From Eledone cirrhosa (taxonomy: Eukaryota; Mollusca; Cephalopoda; Octopoda; Eledonidae): a stretch of DNA of 64,000 nucleotides. The position numbers and the translations under genes are program-made. Below, one piece after another: positions 23,128 through 35,703 of the stretch. The DNA is taken from the NCBI GenBank assembly GCA_964016885.1, contig OZ024743.1, forward strand, positions 18,640,872 to 18,704,871. Reading direction: 5' to 3'. Each line of letters begins with the position of its first letter. Positions within the stretch are counted from its first letter, which is position 1. The notes below the pieces were generated by a model. That model was not told where the DNA came from. It did no database searches and saw only the letters and a list, made by a program, of their open reading frames with translations.

Positions 23128-26100
23128 TAAGTAAGTTAATTTTATAATTTTCTTATTTTACGTCTCTCATATTATTGTTCTGCAACCCCATGCATTGAAC
23201 CACATTGTTAATAAGTCAAAACCTATATATTTGCTAGCATTGATATGCATGTGTGTGTATATAAATGTTACTAGATATAAATTCCTTATAATTATCTCCA
23301 ATTCATTTGTCGAGCAATATTTGGCCATGACTGCTACTATGGTAGTAAGCTGGCCGCTGTCTTAATAACCACTCGCTTTCCACTGATTCACCTCGATGTC
23401 ACGTGATTGATTCTTTTTGAATTTGCTCCGGACGTAGAGGCAGTGATTTTCTCAATGGCTTGGAATCCAGTCCACGCATCGCTATTTCCATTCCACTGAA
23501 TTATTTTTTTAATAAGTTTCCAGTGTCCTCGCTATGCCTGGAGACCTATACGGAAAAATACTTTCCTGATGACGGAATGATTTTCTTTGTTTCTTCGGAA
23601 AATATATTTACTCCATTCCAGAAACTAATTAGTTGGAAGTGATTTTTTAGGAAGTAAGTTAATTTTATAATTTTCTTATTTTACGTCTGTCATATTATTG
23701 TTCTGCAACCCCATGCATTGAACCACATTGTTAATAAGACAAAACCTATATATTTGCTAGCATTGATATGCATCTGTGTGTAAATAAATGTTACTAGATA
23801 TAAATTCCTTATAATTATCTCCAATTCATTTCTCGAGCAATATTTGGCCATGACTGCTACTATGGTAGTAAGCTGGCCGCTGTCTTAATAACTACTCGCT
23901 TTCCACTTATTGACCTCGATGTCACGTGATTGATTGTTTTTGAATTTGCCGCGGATGTAGAGGCAGTGATTTTCTCAATGGCTTGGAATCCAGTCCACGC
24001 ATCGCTATTTCCATTCCACTGAATTATTTTTTTAATAAGTTTCCAGTGTCCTCGCTATGCCTGGATACCTATACGTAAAAAGTCTTTCCTGATGACGGAA
24101 TTATTTTCGATATGTTTCTTCTGAAAATATATTTACTCCATTCCAGAAACTAATTAGTTGGAACTGATTTTTTAGTAAGTAAGTTAATTTTATAATTTTC
24201 TTATCTTACGTCTCTCATATTATTGTTCTGCAACCCCATGCATTGAACCACATAGTTAATAAGACGAAACCTATGTATTTGCTAGCATTGATATGCATCT
24301 GTTTGTATATAAATGTTACTAGATAAAAATTCCTTACAATTATCTCCAATTCATTTGTCGAGCAATATTTGGCCATGACTGCTACTATGGTAGTAAGCTG
24401 GCCGCTGTCTTAATAACCACTCGCTTTCCACTGATTCACCTCGATGTCACGTGATTGATTCTTTTTGAATTTGCTCCGGACGTAGAGGCAGTGATTTTCT
24501 CAATGGCTTGGAATCCAGTCCACGCATCGCTATTTCCATTCAACTGAATTATTTTTTGAATAAGTTTCCAGTGTCCTCGCTATGCCTGGAGACCTATACG
24601 GGAAAAGACTTTCCTGATGATGGAAAGATTTTCTATATGTTTCTTCGGAAAATATATTTACTCCATTCCAGAAACTAATTTGTTGGAAGTGATTTTTCAG
24701 TAAGTAAGTTAATTTTATAATTTTCTTATTTTACGTCTCTCATATTATTGTTCTGCAACCCCATGCATTGAACCACATTGTTAATAAGACAAAACCTATA
24801 TATTTGCTAGCATTGATATGCATCAGTGTGTAAATAAATGTTACTAGATATAAATTCCTTATAATTATCTCCAATTCATTTCTCGAGCAATATTTGGCCA
24901 TGACTGCTACTATGGTAGTAAGCTGGCCGCTGTCTTAATAACCACTCGCTTTCCACTGATTGACCTCGATGTCACGTGATTGATTGTTTTTGAATTTGCC
25001 GCAGATGTAGAGGCAGTGATTTTCTCAATGGCTTGGAATCCAGTCCACGCATCGCTATTTCCATTCCACTGAATTATATTTTTAATAAGTTTCCAGTGTC
25101 CTCGCTATGCCTGGATACCTATACGTAAAAAGTCTTTCCTGATGACGGAATTATTTTCGATATGTTTCTTCTGAAAATATATTTACTCCATTCCAGAAAC
25201 TAATTAGTTGGAAGTGATTTTTTAGTAAGTAAGTTAATTTTATAATTTTCTTATCTTACGTCTCTCATATTATTGTTCTGCAACCCCATGCATTGAACCA
25301 CATAGTTAAAAAGACGAAACCTATGTATTTGCTAGCATTGATATGCATCTGTGTGTATATAAATGTTACTAGATAAAAATTCCTTATAATTATCTCCAAT
25401 TCATTTGTCGAGCAATATTTGGCCATGACTGCTACTATGGTAGTAAGCTGGCCGCTGTCTTAATAACCACTCGCTTTCCACTGATTCACCTCGATGTCAC
25501 GTGATTGATTCTTTTTGAATTTGCTCCGGACGTAGAGGCAGTGATTTTCTCAATGGCTTGGAATCCAGTCCACGCATCGCTATTTCCATTCAACTGAATT
25601 ATTTTATTAATAGGTTTCCAGTGTCCTTGCTGTGCCTGGAGACCTATACGGAACAATACTTTCCTGATGACGGAATGATTTTCTTCGTTTCTTCGGAAAA
25701 TATATTTACTCCATTCCAGAAACTAATTAGTTGGAAGTGATTTTTTAGGAAGTAAGTTAATTTTATAATTTTCTTATTTTACGTCTCTCATATTATTGTT
25801 CTGCAACCCCATGCATTGAACCACATTGTTAATAAGACAAAACCTATATATTTGCTAGCATTGATATGCATCTGTGTGTATATAAATGTTACTAGATATA
25901 AATTCCTTATAATTATCTCCAATTCATTTGTCGAGCAATATTTGGCCATGACTGCTACTATGGTAGTAAACTGGCCGCTGTCTTAATAACCACTCGCTTT
26001 CCACTGATTGACCTCGATATCACGTGATTGATTCTTTTTGAATCTGCCGCGGATGTAGAGGCAGTGATTTTCTCAATGGCTTGGAATCCAGTCCACGCAT

Positions 26101-26273
26101 CGCTATTTCCATTGCACTGAATTATTTTTTGAATAAGTTTCCAGTGTCCTCGCTATGCCTTGAGACCTATACGGAAAAAGACTTTCCTGATGACGGAATG
26201 ATTTTCGATATGTTTCTTCGGAAAATATATTTACTCCATTCCAGAAACTAATTAGTTGGAAGTGATTTTTTAG
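23128..26273 (+). repeat. Monomers including a 1,050-bp dimer duplication
   Basis: Monomers start at 23128, 23651, 24176, 24701, 25226 and 25749. Those at 23651 and 24701 share TGTAAATAAATG, TTTCTCGAGC and TTCTTCTGAAAAT. Those at 24176 and 25226 share CATAGTT, GACGAAACC, CTATGTATTT and AGATAAAAATTCC. Both pairs are offset 1,050 bp. The monomer at 23128 carries AATAAGTCAAAACC. Most of this section is repeated at 55641-59838. Confidence 0.83.
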
Positions 26274-28365
26274 TAAGTAAGTTAATTTTATAATTTTCTT
26301 ATTTTACGTCTCTCATATTATTGTTCTGCAACCCCATGCATTGAACCACATTGTTAATAAGACAAAAACTATATATTTGCTAGCATTGATATGCATGTGT
26401 GTGTATATAAATATTACTAGATATAAATTCCTTATAATTATCTCCAATTCATTTGTCGAGCAATATTTGGCCATGACTGCTACTATGGTAGTAAGCTGGC
26501 CGCTGTCTTAATAACCACTCGCTTTCCACTGATTCACCTCGATGTCACGTGATTGATTCTTTTTGAATTTGCCGCGGACGTAGAGGCAGTGATTTTCTCA
26601 ATGGCTTGGAATCCAGTCCACGCATCGCTATTTCCATTCCACTGAATTATTTTTTGAATAAGTTTCCAGTGTCCTCGCTATGCCTGGAGACCTATACGGA
26701 AAAATACTTTCCTGATGACGGAATGATTTTCTTTGTTTCTTCGGAAAATATATTTACTCCATTCCAGAAACTAATTAGTTGGAAGTGATTTTTTAGGAAG
26801 TAAGTTAATTTTATAATTTTCTTATTTTACGTCTCTCATATTATTTTTCTGCAACCCCATGCATTGAACCACATTGTTAATAAGACAAAACCTATATATT
26901 TACTAGCATTGATATGCAACTGCGTGTATATAAATGTTGCTACATATAAATTCCTTATAATTATCTCCAATTCATTTGTCGAGCAATATTTGGCCATGAC
27001 TGCTACTATGGTAGTAAGCTGGCCGCCGTCTTAATAACCACTCGCTTTCCACTGATTGACCTCCATGTCAGATGATTGATTCTTTTTGAATTTGCCGCGG
27101 ACGTAGAGGCAGTGATTTTCTCAATGGCTTGGAATCCAGTCCACGCATCGCTATTTCCATTCCACTGAATTATTTTTTTAATAAGTTTCCAGTGTCCTCG
27201 CTATGCCTTGAGACCTATACGGAAAAAGACTTTCCTGATGACGGAATGATTTTCGATATCTTCGAAAAATATATTTACTCCATTCCAGAAACTAATTAGT
27301 TGGAAGTGATTTTTTAGTAAGTAAGTTAATTTTATAATTTTCTTATTTTACGTCTCTCATATTATTGTTCTGCAACCCCATGCATTGAACCACATTGTTA
27401 ATAAGACAAAAACTATATATTTGCTAGCATTGATATGCATGTGTGTGTATATAAATATTACTAGATATAAATTCCTTATAATTATCTCCAATTCATTTGT
27501 CGAGCAATATTTGGCCATGACTGCTACTATGGTAGTAAGCTGGCCGCTGTCTTAATAACCACTCGCTTTCCACTGATTCACCTCGATCTCACGTGATTGA
27601 TTCTTTTTGAATTTGCCGCGGACGTAGAGGCAGTGATTTTCTCAATGGCTTGGAATCCAGTCCACGCATCGCTATTTCCATTCCACTGAATTATTTTTTT
27701 AATAAGTTTCCAGTGTCCTCGCTATGCCTGGAGACCTATACGGAAAAATACTTTCCTGATGACGGAATGATTTTCTTTGTTTCTTCGGAAAATATATTTA
27801 CTCCATTCCAGAAACTAATTAGTTGGAAGTGATTTTTTAGGAAGTAAGTTAATTTTATAATTTTCTTATTTTACGTCTCTCATATTATTTTTCTGCAACC
27901 CCATGCATTGAACCACATTGTTAATAAGACAAAACCTATATATTTGCTAGCATTGATATGCATCAGTGTGTAAATAAATGTTACTAGATATAAATTCCTT
28001 ATAATTATCTCCAATTCATTTGTCGAGCAATATTTGGCCATGACTGCTACTATGGTAGTAAACTGGCCGCTGTCTTAATAACCACTCGCTTTCCACTGAT
28101 TGACCTCGATATCACGTGATTGATTCTTTTTGAATTTACCGCGGACGTAGAGGCAGTGATTTTCTCAATGGCTTGGAATCCAGTCCACGCATCGCTATTT
28201 CCATTCCACTGAATTATTTTTTGAATAAGTTTCCAGTGTCCTCGCTATGCCTTGAGACCTATACGGAAAAAGACTTTCCTGATGACGGAATGATTTTCGA
28301 TATGTTTCTTCGGAAAATATATTTACTCCATTCCAGAAACTAATTAGTTGGAAGTGATTTTTTAG
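26274..28365 (+). repeat. 2,092-bp tetramer, copy 1 (523+521+523+525)
   Basis: Monomers start at 26274, 26797, 27318 and 27841. The first and third share GACAAAAAC and AAATATTACTAG. The second is 521 bp because GATATGTTTCTTCGG is shortened to GATATCTTCG, and it carries GCCGCCGTC, CCTCCATG and GTCAGATG. The fourth has TATTTTTCTGC, CATCAGTGTGTAAATAAATG and GTAAACTGG. The same order follows at 28366. Confidence 0.88.
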
Positions 28366-30457
28366 TAAGTAAGTTAATTTTATAATTTTCTTATTTTACG
28401 TCTCTCATATTATTGTTCTGCAACCCCATGCATTGAACCACATTGTTAATAAGACAAAAACTATATATTTGCTAGCATTGATATGCATGTGTGTGTATAT
28501 AAATATTACTAGATATAAATTCCTTATAATTATCTCCAATTCATTTGTCGAGCAATATTTGGCCATGACTGCTACTATGGTAGTAAGCTGGCCGCTGTCT
28601 TAATAACCACTCGCTTTCCACTGATTCACCTCGATGTCACGTGATTGATTCTTTTTGAATTTGCCGCGGACGTAGAGGCAGTGATTTTCTCAATGGCTTG
28701 GAATCCAGTCCACGCATCGCTATTTCCATTCCACTGAATTATTTTTTTAATAAGTTTCCAGTGTCCTCGCTATGCCTGGAGACCTATACGGAAAAATACT
28801 TTCCTGATGACGGAATGATTTTCTTTGTTTCTTCGGAAAATATATTTACTCCATTCCAGAAACTAATTAGTTGGAAGTGATTTTTTAGGAAGTAAGTTAA
28901 TTTTATAATTTTTTTATTTTACGTCTCTCATATTATTTTTCTGCAACCCCATGCATTGAACCACATTGTTAATAAGACAAAACCTATATATTTACTAGCA
29001 TTGATATGCAACTGCGTGTATATAAATGTTGCTACATATAAATTCCTTATAATTATCTCCAATTCATTTGTCGAGCAATATTTGGCCATGACTGCTACTA
29101 TGGTAGTAAGCTGGCCGCCGTCTTAATAACCACTCGCTTTCCACTGATTGACCTCCATGTCAGATGATTGATTCTTTTTGAATTTGCCGCGGACGTAGAG
29201 GCAGTGATTTTCTCAATGGCTTGGAATCCAGTCCACGCATCGCTATTTCCATTCCACTGAATTATTTTTTTAATAAGTTTCCAGTGTCCTCGCTATGCCT
29301 TGAGACCTATACGGAAAAAGACTTTCCTGATGACGGAATGATTTTCGATATCTTCGAAAAATATATTTACTCCATTCCAGAAACTAATTAGTTGGAAGTG
29401 ATTTTTTAGTAAGTAAGTTAATTTTATAATTTTCTTATTTTACGTCTCTCATATTATTGTTCTGCAACCCCATGCATTGAACCACATTGTTAATAAGACA
29501 AAAACTATATATTTGCTAGCATTGATATGCATGTGTGTGTATATAAATATTACTAGATATAAATTCCTTATAATTATCTCCAATTCATTTGTCGAGCAAT
29601 ATTTGGCCATGACTGCTACTATGGTAGTAAGCTGGCCGCTGTCTTAATAACCACTCGCTTTCCACTGATTCACCTCGATGTCACGTGATTGATTCTTTTT
29701 GAATTTGCCGCGGACGTAGAGGCAGTGATTTTCTCAATGGCTTGGAATCCAGTCCACGCATCGCTATTTCCATTCCACTGAATTATTTTTTTAATAAGTT
29801 TCCAGTGTCCTCGCTATGCCTGGAGACCTATACGGAAAAATACTTTCCTGATGACGGAATGATTTTCTTTGTTTCTTCGGAAAATATATTTACTCCATTC
29901 CAGAAACTAATTAGTTGGAAGTGATTTTTTAGGAAGTAAGTTAATTTTATAATTTTCTTATTTTACGTCTCTCATATTATTTTTCTGCAACCCCATGCAT
30001 TGAACCACATTGTTAATAAGACAAAACCTATATATTTGCTAGCATTGATATGCATCAGTGTGTAAATAAATGTTACTAGATATAAATTCCTTATAATTAT
30101 CTCCAATTCATTTGTCGAGCAATATTTGGCCATGACTGCTACTATGGTAGTAAACTGGCCGCTGTCTTAATAACCACTCACTTTCCACTGATTGACCTCG
30201 ATATCACGTGATTGATTCTTTTTGAATTTGCCGCGGACGTAGAGGCAGTGATTTTCTCAATGGCTTGGAATCCAGTCCACGCATCGCTATTTCCATTCCA
30301 CTGAATTATTTTTTGAATAAGTTTCCAGTGTCCTCGCTATGCCTTGAGACCTATACGGAAAAAGACTTTCCTGATGACGGAATGATTTTCGATATGTTTC
30401 TTCGGAAAATATATTTACTCCATTCCAGAAACTAATTAGTTGGAAGTGATTTTTTAG
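28366..30457 (+). repeat. 2,092-bp tetramer, copy 2
   Basis: Monomers start at 28366, 28889, 29410 and 29933, each 2,092 bp after its partner in copy 1 and of the same length. The 521-bp member at 28889 has a private AATTTTTTTATTTT instead of TTTTCTTATTTT. That mark reappears at 60362, showing that the distal part of the window derives from this copy rather than from copy 1. Confidence 0.9.
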
Positions 30458-32557
30458 TAAGTAAGTTAATTTTATAATTTTCTTATTTTACGTTTCTCAT
30501 ACTATTGTTCTGCAACCCCATGCATTGAACCTCATTGTTAATAAGACAAAAACTATATATTTGCTAGCATTGATATGCAACTGTGTGTATATAAATGTTG
30601 CTAGATATAAATTCCTTATAATTATCTCCAATTCATTTGTCGAGCAATATTTGGCCATGACTGCTACTATGGTAGTAAGCTGGCCGCCGTCTTAATAACC
30701 ACTCGCTTTCCACTGATTGACCTCCATGTCACATGATTGATTCTTTTTGAATTTGCCGCGGACGTAGAGGCAGTGATTTTCTCAATGGCTTGGAATCCAG
30801 TCCACGCATCGCTATTCCCATTCCACTGAATTATTTTTTTAATAAGTTTCCAGTGTCCTCGCTATGCCTGGAGACCTATACGGGAAAAGACTTTCCTGAT
30901 GACGGAAAGATTATATATATATTTCTTCGGAAAATATATTTACTCCATTCCAGAAACTAATTAGTTGGAAGTGATTTTTTAGTAAGTAAGTTAATTTTAT
31001 AATTTTCTTATTTTACGTCTCTCATATTATTGTTCTGCAACCCCATGCATTGAACCACATTGTTAATAAGACACAAACTATATATTTGCTAGCATTGATA
31101 TGCATCTGTGTGTATATAAATGTTACTAGATATAAATTCCTTATAATTATCTCCAATTCATTTGTCGAGCAATATTTAGCCATGACTGCTACTATGGTAG
31201 TAAGCTGGCCGCTGTCTTAATAACCACTCGCTTTCCACTGATTCACCTCGATGTCACGTGATTGATTCTTTTTGAATTTGCTCCGGACGTAGAGGCAGTG
31301 ATTTTCTCAATGGCTTGGAATCCAGTCCACGCATCGCTATTTCCATTCCACTGAATTATTTTTTTAATAAGTTTCCAGTGTCCTCGCTATGCCTGGAGAC
31401 CTATACGGAAAAATACTTTCCTGATGACGGAATGATTTTCGTTGTTTCTTCGGAAAATATATTTACTCCATTCCAGAAACTAATTAGTTGGAAGTGATTT
31501 TTAAGGAAGTAAGTTAATTTTATAATTTTCTTATTTTACGTCTCTCATATTATTGTTCTGCAACCCCATGCATTGAACCACATTGTTAATAAGACAAAAC
31601 CTATATATTTGCTAGCATTGATATGCATCTGTGTGTATATAAATGTTACTAGATATAAATTCCTTATAATTATCTCCAATTCATTTGTCGAGCAATATTT
31701 GGCCATGACTGCTAATATGGTAGTAAGCTGGCCGCTGTCTTAATAACCACTCGCTTTCCACTGATTGACCTCGATGTTACGTGATTGATTCTTTTTCTGA
31801 ATTTGCCGCGGACGTAGCTGCAGTGATTTTCTCAATGGCTTGGAATCCAGTCCAGGCATCGCTATTTCCATTCCACTGAATTATTTTTTTAATAAGTTTC
31901 CAGTGTCCTCGCTATGCCTTGAGACCTATACGGAAAAAGACTTTCCTGATGACGGAATGATTTTCGATATGTTTCTTCGGAAAATATATTTACTCCATTC
32001 CAGAAACTAATTAGTTGGAAGTGATTTTTCAGTAAGTAAGTTAATTTTATAATTTTCTTATTTTACGTCTCTCATACTATTGTTCAGCAACCCCATGCAT
32101 TGAACCACATTGTTAATAAGACAAAACCTATATATTTGCTAGCATTGATATGCATCTGTGTGTATATACATGTTGCTACATATAAATTCCTTATAATTAT
32201 CTCCAATTCATTTGTCGAGCAATATTTGGCCATGACTGCTACTATGGTAGTAAGCTGGCCGCTGTCTTAATAACCACTCGCTTTCCGCTGATTGACCTCG
32301 ATGTCACATGATTGATTCTTTTTGAATTTGCCGCGGACGTAGAGACAGTGATTCTCTCAATGGCTTGGAATCCAGTCCAGGCATCGCTATTTCCATTCCA
32401 CTGAATTATTTTTTTAATAAGTTTCCAGTGTCCTCGCTATGCCTGGAGACCTATACGGGCAAAGACTTTCCTGATGACGGAAAGATTTTCTATATGTTTC
32501 TTCGGAAAATATATTTACTCCAATCCAGAAACTAATTAGTTGGAAGTGATTTTTCAG
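30458..32557 (+). repeat. Tetramer 30458-32557, repeated at 61931-64000
   Basis: Monomers start at 30458 (ACGTTTCTC, AACCTCATTG, GATTATATATATAT), 30983 (GACACAAAC, ATTTAGCC, TTAAGGAAG), 31506 (GATGTTACG, GTAGCTGCAG) and 32033 (TATATACATG, CTTTCCGCTG, GATTCTCTC). The block recurs at offset 31,473 with about five substitutions. Diverged relatives of the first three occur at 36229, 36754 and 37277. Confidence 0.88.
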
Positions 32558-35500
32558 TAAGTAAGTTAATTTTATAATTTTCTTATTTTACGTCTCTCAT
32601 ATTATTGTTCTGCAACCCCATGCATTGAACCACATTGTTAATAAGACAAAACCTATATATTTGCTAGCATTGATATGCATGTGTGTGTATATAAATGTTA
32701 CTAGATATAAATTCCTTATAATTATCTCCAATTCATTTGTCGAGCAATATTTGGCCATGACTGCTACTATGGTAGTAAGCTGGCCGCTGTCTTAATAACC
32801 ACTCGCTTTCCACTGATTCACCTCGATGTCACGTGATTGACTCTTTTTGAATTTGCTCCGGACGTAGAAGCAGTGATTTTCTCAATGGCTTGGAATCCAG
32901 TCCACGCATCGCTATTTCCATTCGACTGAAGTATTTTTTTAATAAGTTTCCAGTGTCCTCGCTATGCCTGGAGACCTATACGGAAAAATACTTTCCTGAT
33001 GACGGAATGATTTTCTTTGTTTCTTCGGAAAATATATTTACTCCATTCCAGAAACTAATTAGTTGGAAGTGATTTTTTAGGAAGTAAGTTAATTTTATAA
33101 TTTTCTTATTTTACGTCTCTCATATTATTGTTCTGCAACCCCATGCATTGAACCACATTGTTAATGAGACAAAACCTATATATTTGCTAGCATTGATATG
33201 CATCTGTGTGTAAATAAATGTTACTAGATATAAATTCCTTATAATTATCTCCAATTCATTTGTCGAGCAATATTTGGCCATGACTGCTAATATGGTAGTA
33301 AGCTGGCCGCTGTCTTAATAACCACTCGCTTTCCACTGATTGACCTCGATGTCACGTGATTGATTGTTTTTGAATTTGCCGCGGATCTAGAGGCAGTGAT
33401 TTTCTCAATGGCTTGGAATCCCGTCCACGCATCGCTATTTCCATTCCACTGAATTATTTTTTTAATAAGTTTCCAGTGTCCTCGCTATGCCTGGAGACCT
33501 ATACGGAAAAATACTTTCCTGATGACGGAATGATTTTCTTTGTTTCTTCGGAAAATATATTTACTCCATTCCAGAAACTAATTAGTTGGAAGTGATTTTT
33601 TAGGAAGTAAGTTAATTTTATAATTTTCTTATTTTACGTCTCTCATATTATTTTTCTGCAACCCCATGCACTGAACCACATTGTTAATAAGACAAAACCT
33701 ATATATTTGCTAGCATTGATATGCATCAGTGTGTAAATAAATGTTACTAGATATAAATTCCTTATAATTATCTCCAATTCATTTGTCGAGCAATATTTGG
33801 CCATGACTGCTACTATGGTAGTAAACTGGCCGCTGTCTTAATAACCACTCGCTTTCCACTGATTGACCTTGATATCACGTGATTGATTCTTTTTGAATTT
33901 GCCGCGGACGTAGAGGCAGTGATTTTCTCAATGGCTTGGAATCCAGTCCACGCATCGCTATTTCCATTCCACTGAATTATTTTTTGAATAAGTTTCCAGT
34001 GTCCTCGCTATGCCTGGAGACCTATACGGGAAAAGACTTTCCTGATGACTGAAAGATTTTCTATATGTTTCTTCGGAAAATATATTTACTCCATTCCAGA
34101 AACTAATTAGTTGGAAGTGATTTTTTAGTAAGTAAGTTAATTTTATAATTTTCTTATTTTACGTCTCTCATATTATTGTTCTGCAACCCCATGCATTGAA
34201 CCACATTGTTAATAAGACAAAAACTATATATTTGCTAGCATTGATATGCATCTGTGTGTATATAAGTGTTACTAGATATAAATTCCTTATAATTATCTCC
34301 AATTCATTTGTCGAGCAATATTTGGCCATGACTGCTAATATGGTAGTAAGCTGGCCGCTGTCTTAATAACCACTCGCTTTCCACTGATTGACCTCGATGT
34401 CACGTGATTGATTCTTTTTCTGAATTTGCCGCGGACGTAGAGGCAATGATTTTCTCAATGGCTTGGAATCCAGTCCAGGCATCGCTATTTCCATTCCACT
34501 GAATTATTTTTTAAATAAGTTTCCAGTGTCCTCGCTATGCCTTGAGACCTATACGGAAAAAGACTTTCCTGATGACGGAATGATTTTCGATATCTTTCTT
34601 CGGAAAATATATTTACTCCATTCCAGAAACTAATTAGTTGGACGTGATTTTTTAGTAAGTAAGTTAATTTTATAATTTTCTTATTTTACGTCTCTCATAT
34701 TATTGTTCTGCAACCCCATGCATTGAACCACATTGTTAATAAGACAAAAACTATATATTTGCTAGCATTGATATGCATGTGTGTGTATATAAATATTACT
34801 AGATATATATTCCTTATAATTATCTCCAATTCATTTGTCGAGCAATATTTGGCCATGACTGCTACTATGGTAGTAAGCTGGCCGCTGTCTTAATAACCAC
34901 TCGCTTTCCACTGATTCAACTCGATGTCACGTGATTGATTCTTTTTGAATTTGCCGCGGACGTAGAGGCAGTGATTTTCTCAATGGCTTGGAATCCAGTC
35001 CACGCATCGCTATTTCCATTCCACTGAATTATTTTTTTAATAAGTTTCCAGTGTCCTCGCTATGCCTGGAGACCTATACGGAAAAAGACTTTCCTGGTGA
35101 CGGAATGATTTTCTTTATGTTTCTTCGGAAAATATATTTACTCCATTCCAGAAACTAATTAGTTGGAAGTGATTTTTCAGTAAGTAAGTTAATTTTATAA
35201 TTTTCTTATTTTACGTCTCTCATATTATTGTTCTGCAACCCCATGCATTGAACCACATTGTTAATAAGACAAAACCTATATATTTGCTAGCATTGATATG
35301 CATGTGTGTGTATATAAGTGTTACTAGATATAAATTCCTTATAATTATCTCCAATTCATTTGTCGAGCAATATTTGGCCATGACTGCTACTATGGTAGTA
35401 AGCTGGCCGCTGTCTTAATAACCACTCGCTTTCCACTGATTCACCTCGATGTCACGTGATTGATTCTTTTTGAATTTGCTCCGGACGTAGAGGCAGTGAT

Positions 35501-35703
35501 TTTCTCAATGGCTTGGAATCCAGTCCACGCATCGCTATTTCCATTCCACTGAATTATTTTTTTAATAAGTTTCCAGTGTCCTCGCTATGCCTGGAGACCT
35601 ATACGGAAAAATACTTTCCTGATGACGGAATGATTTTCTTTGTTTCTTCGGAAAATATATTTACTCCATTCCAGAAACTAATTAGTTGGAAGTGATTTTT
35701 TAG
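32558..35703 (+). repeat. Six monomers without a near-identical partner block here
   Basis: Monomers start at 32558, 33081, 33604, 34129, 34656 and 35181, with lengths 523, 523, 525, 527, 525 and 523. They combine variants seen elsewhere (TATTTTTCTGC with CATCAGTG, GACAAAAAC, GCTCCGG) and private changes such as TTCGACTGAAG, AATCCCGTCC, GCACTGAACC, CCTTGATATC, GAGGCAATG, GATTCAACTCG and GTGATGTTTCTT-type loss at GATATCTTTC. No other block in the window repeats this order, so it is locally older sequence. Confidence 0.75.

Noticed and set aside
30905..30930. TATATATATAT run as a microsatellite
   Set aside because: It is a short local variant (GATTATATATATAT) within one monomer, repeated at 62385 only because the block is duplicated.
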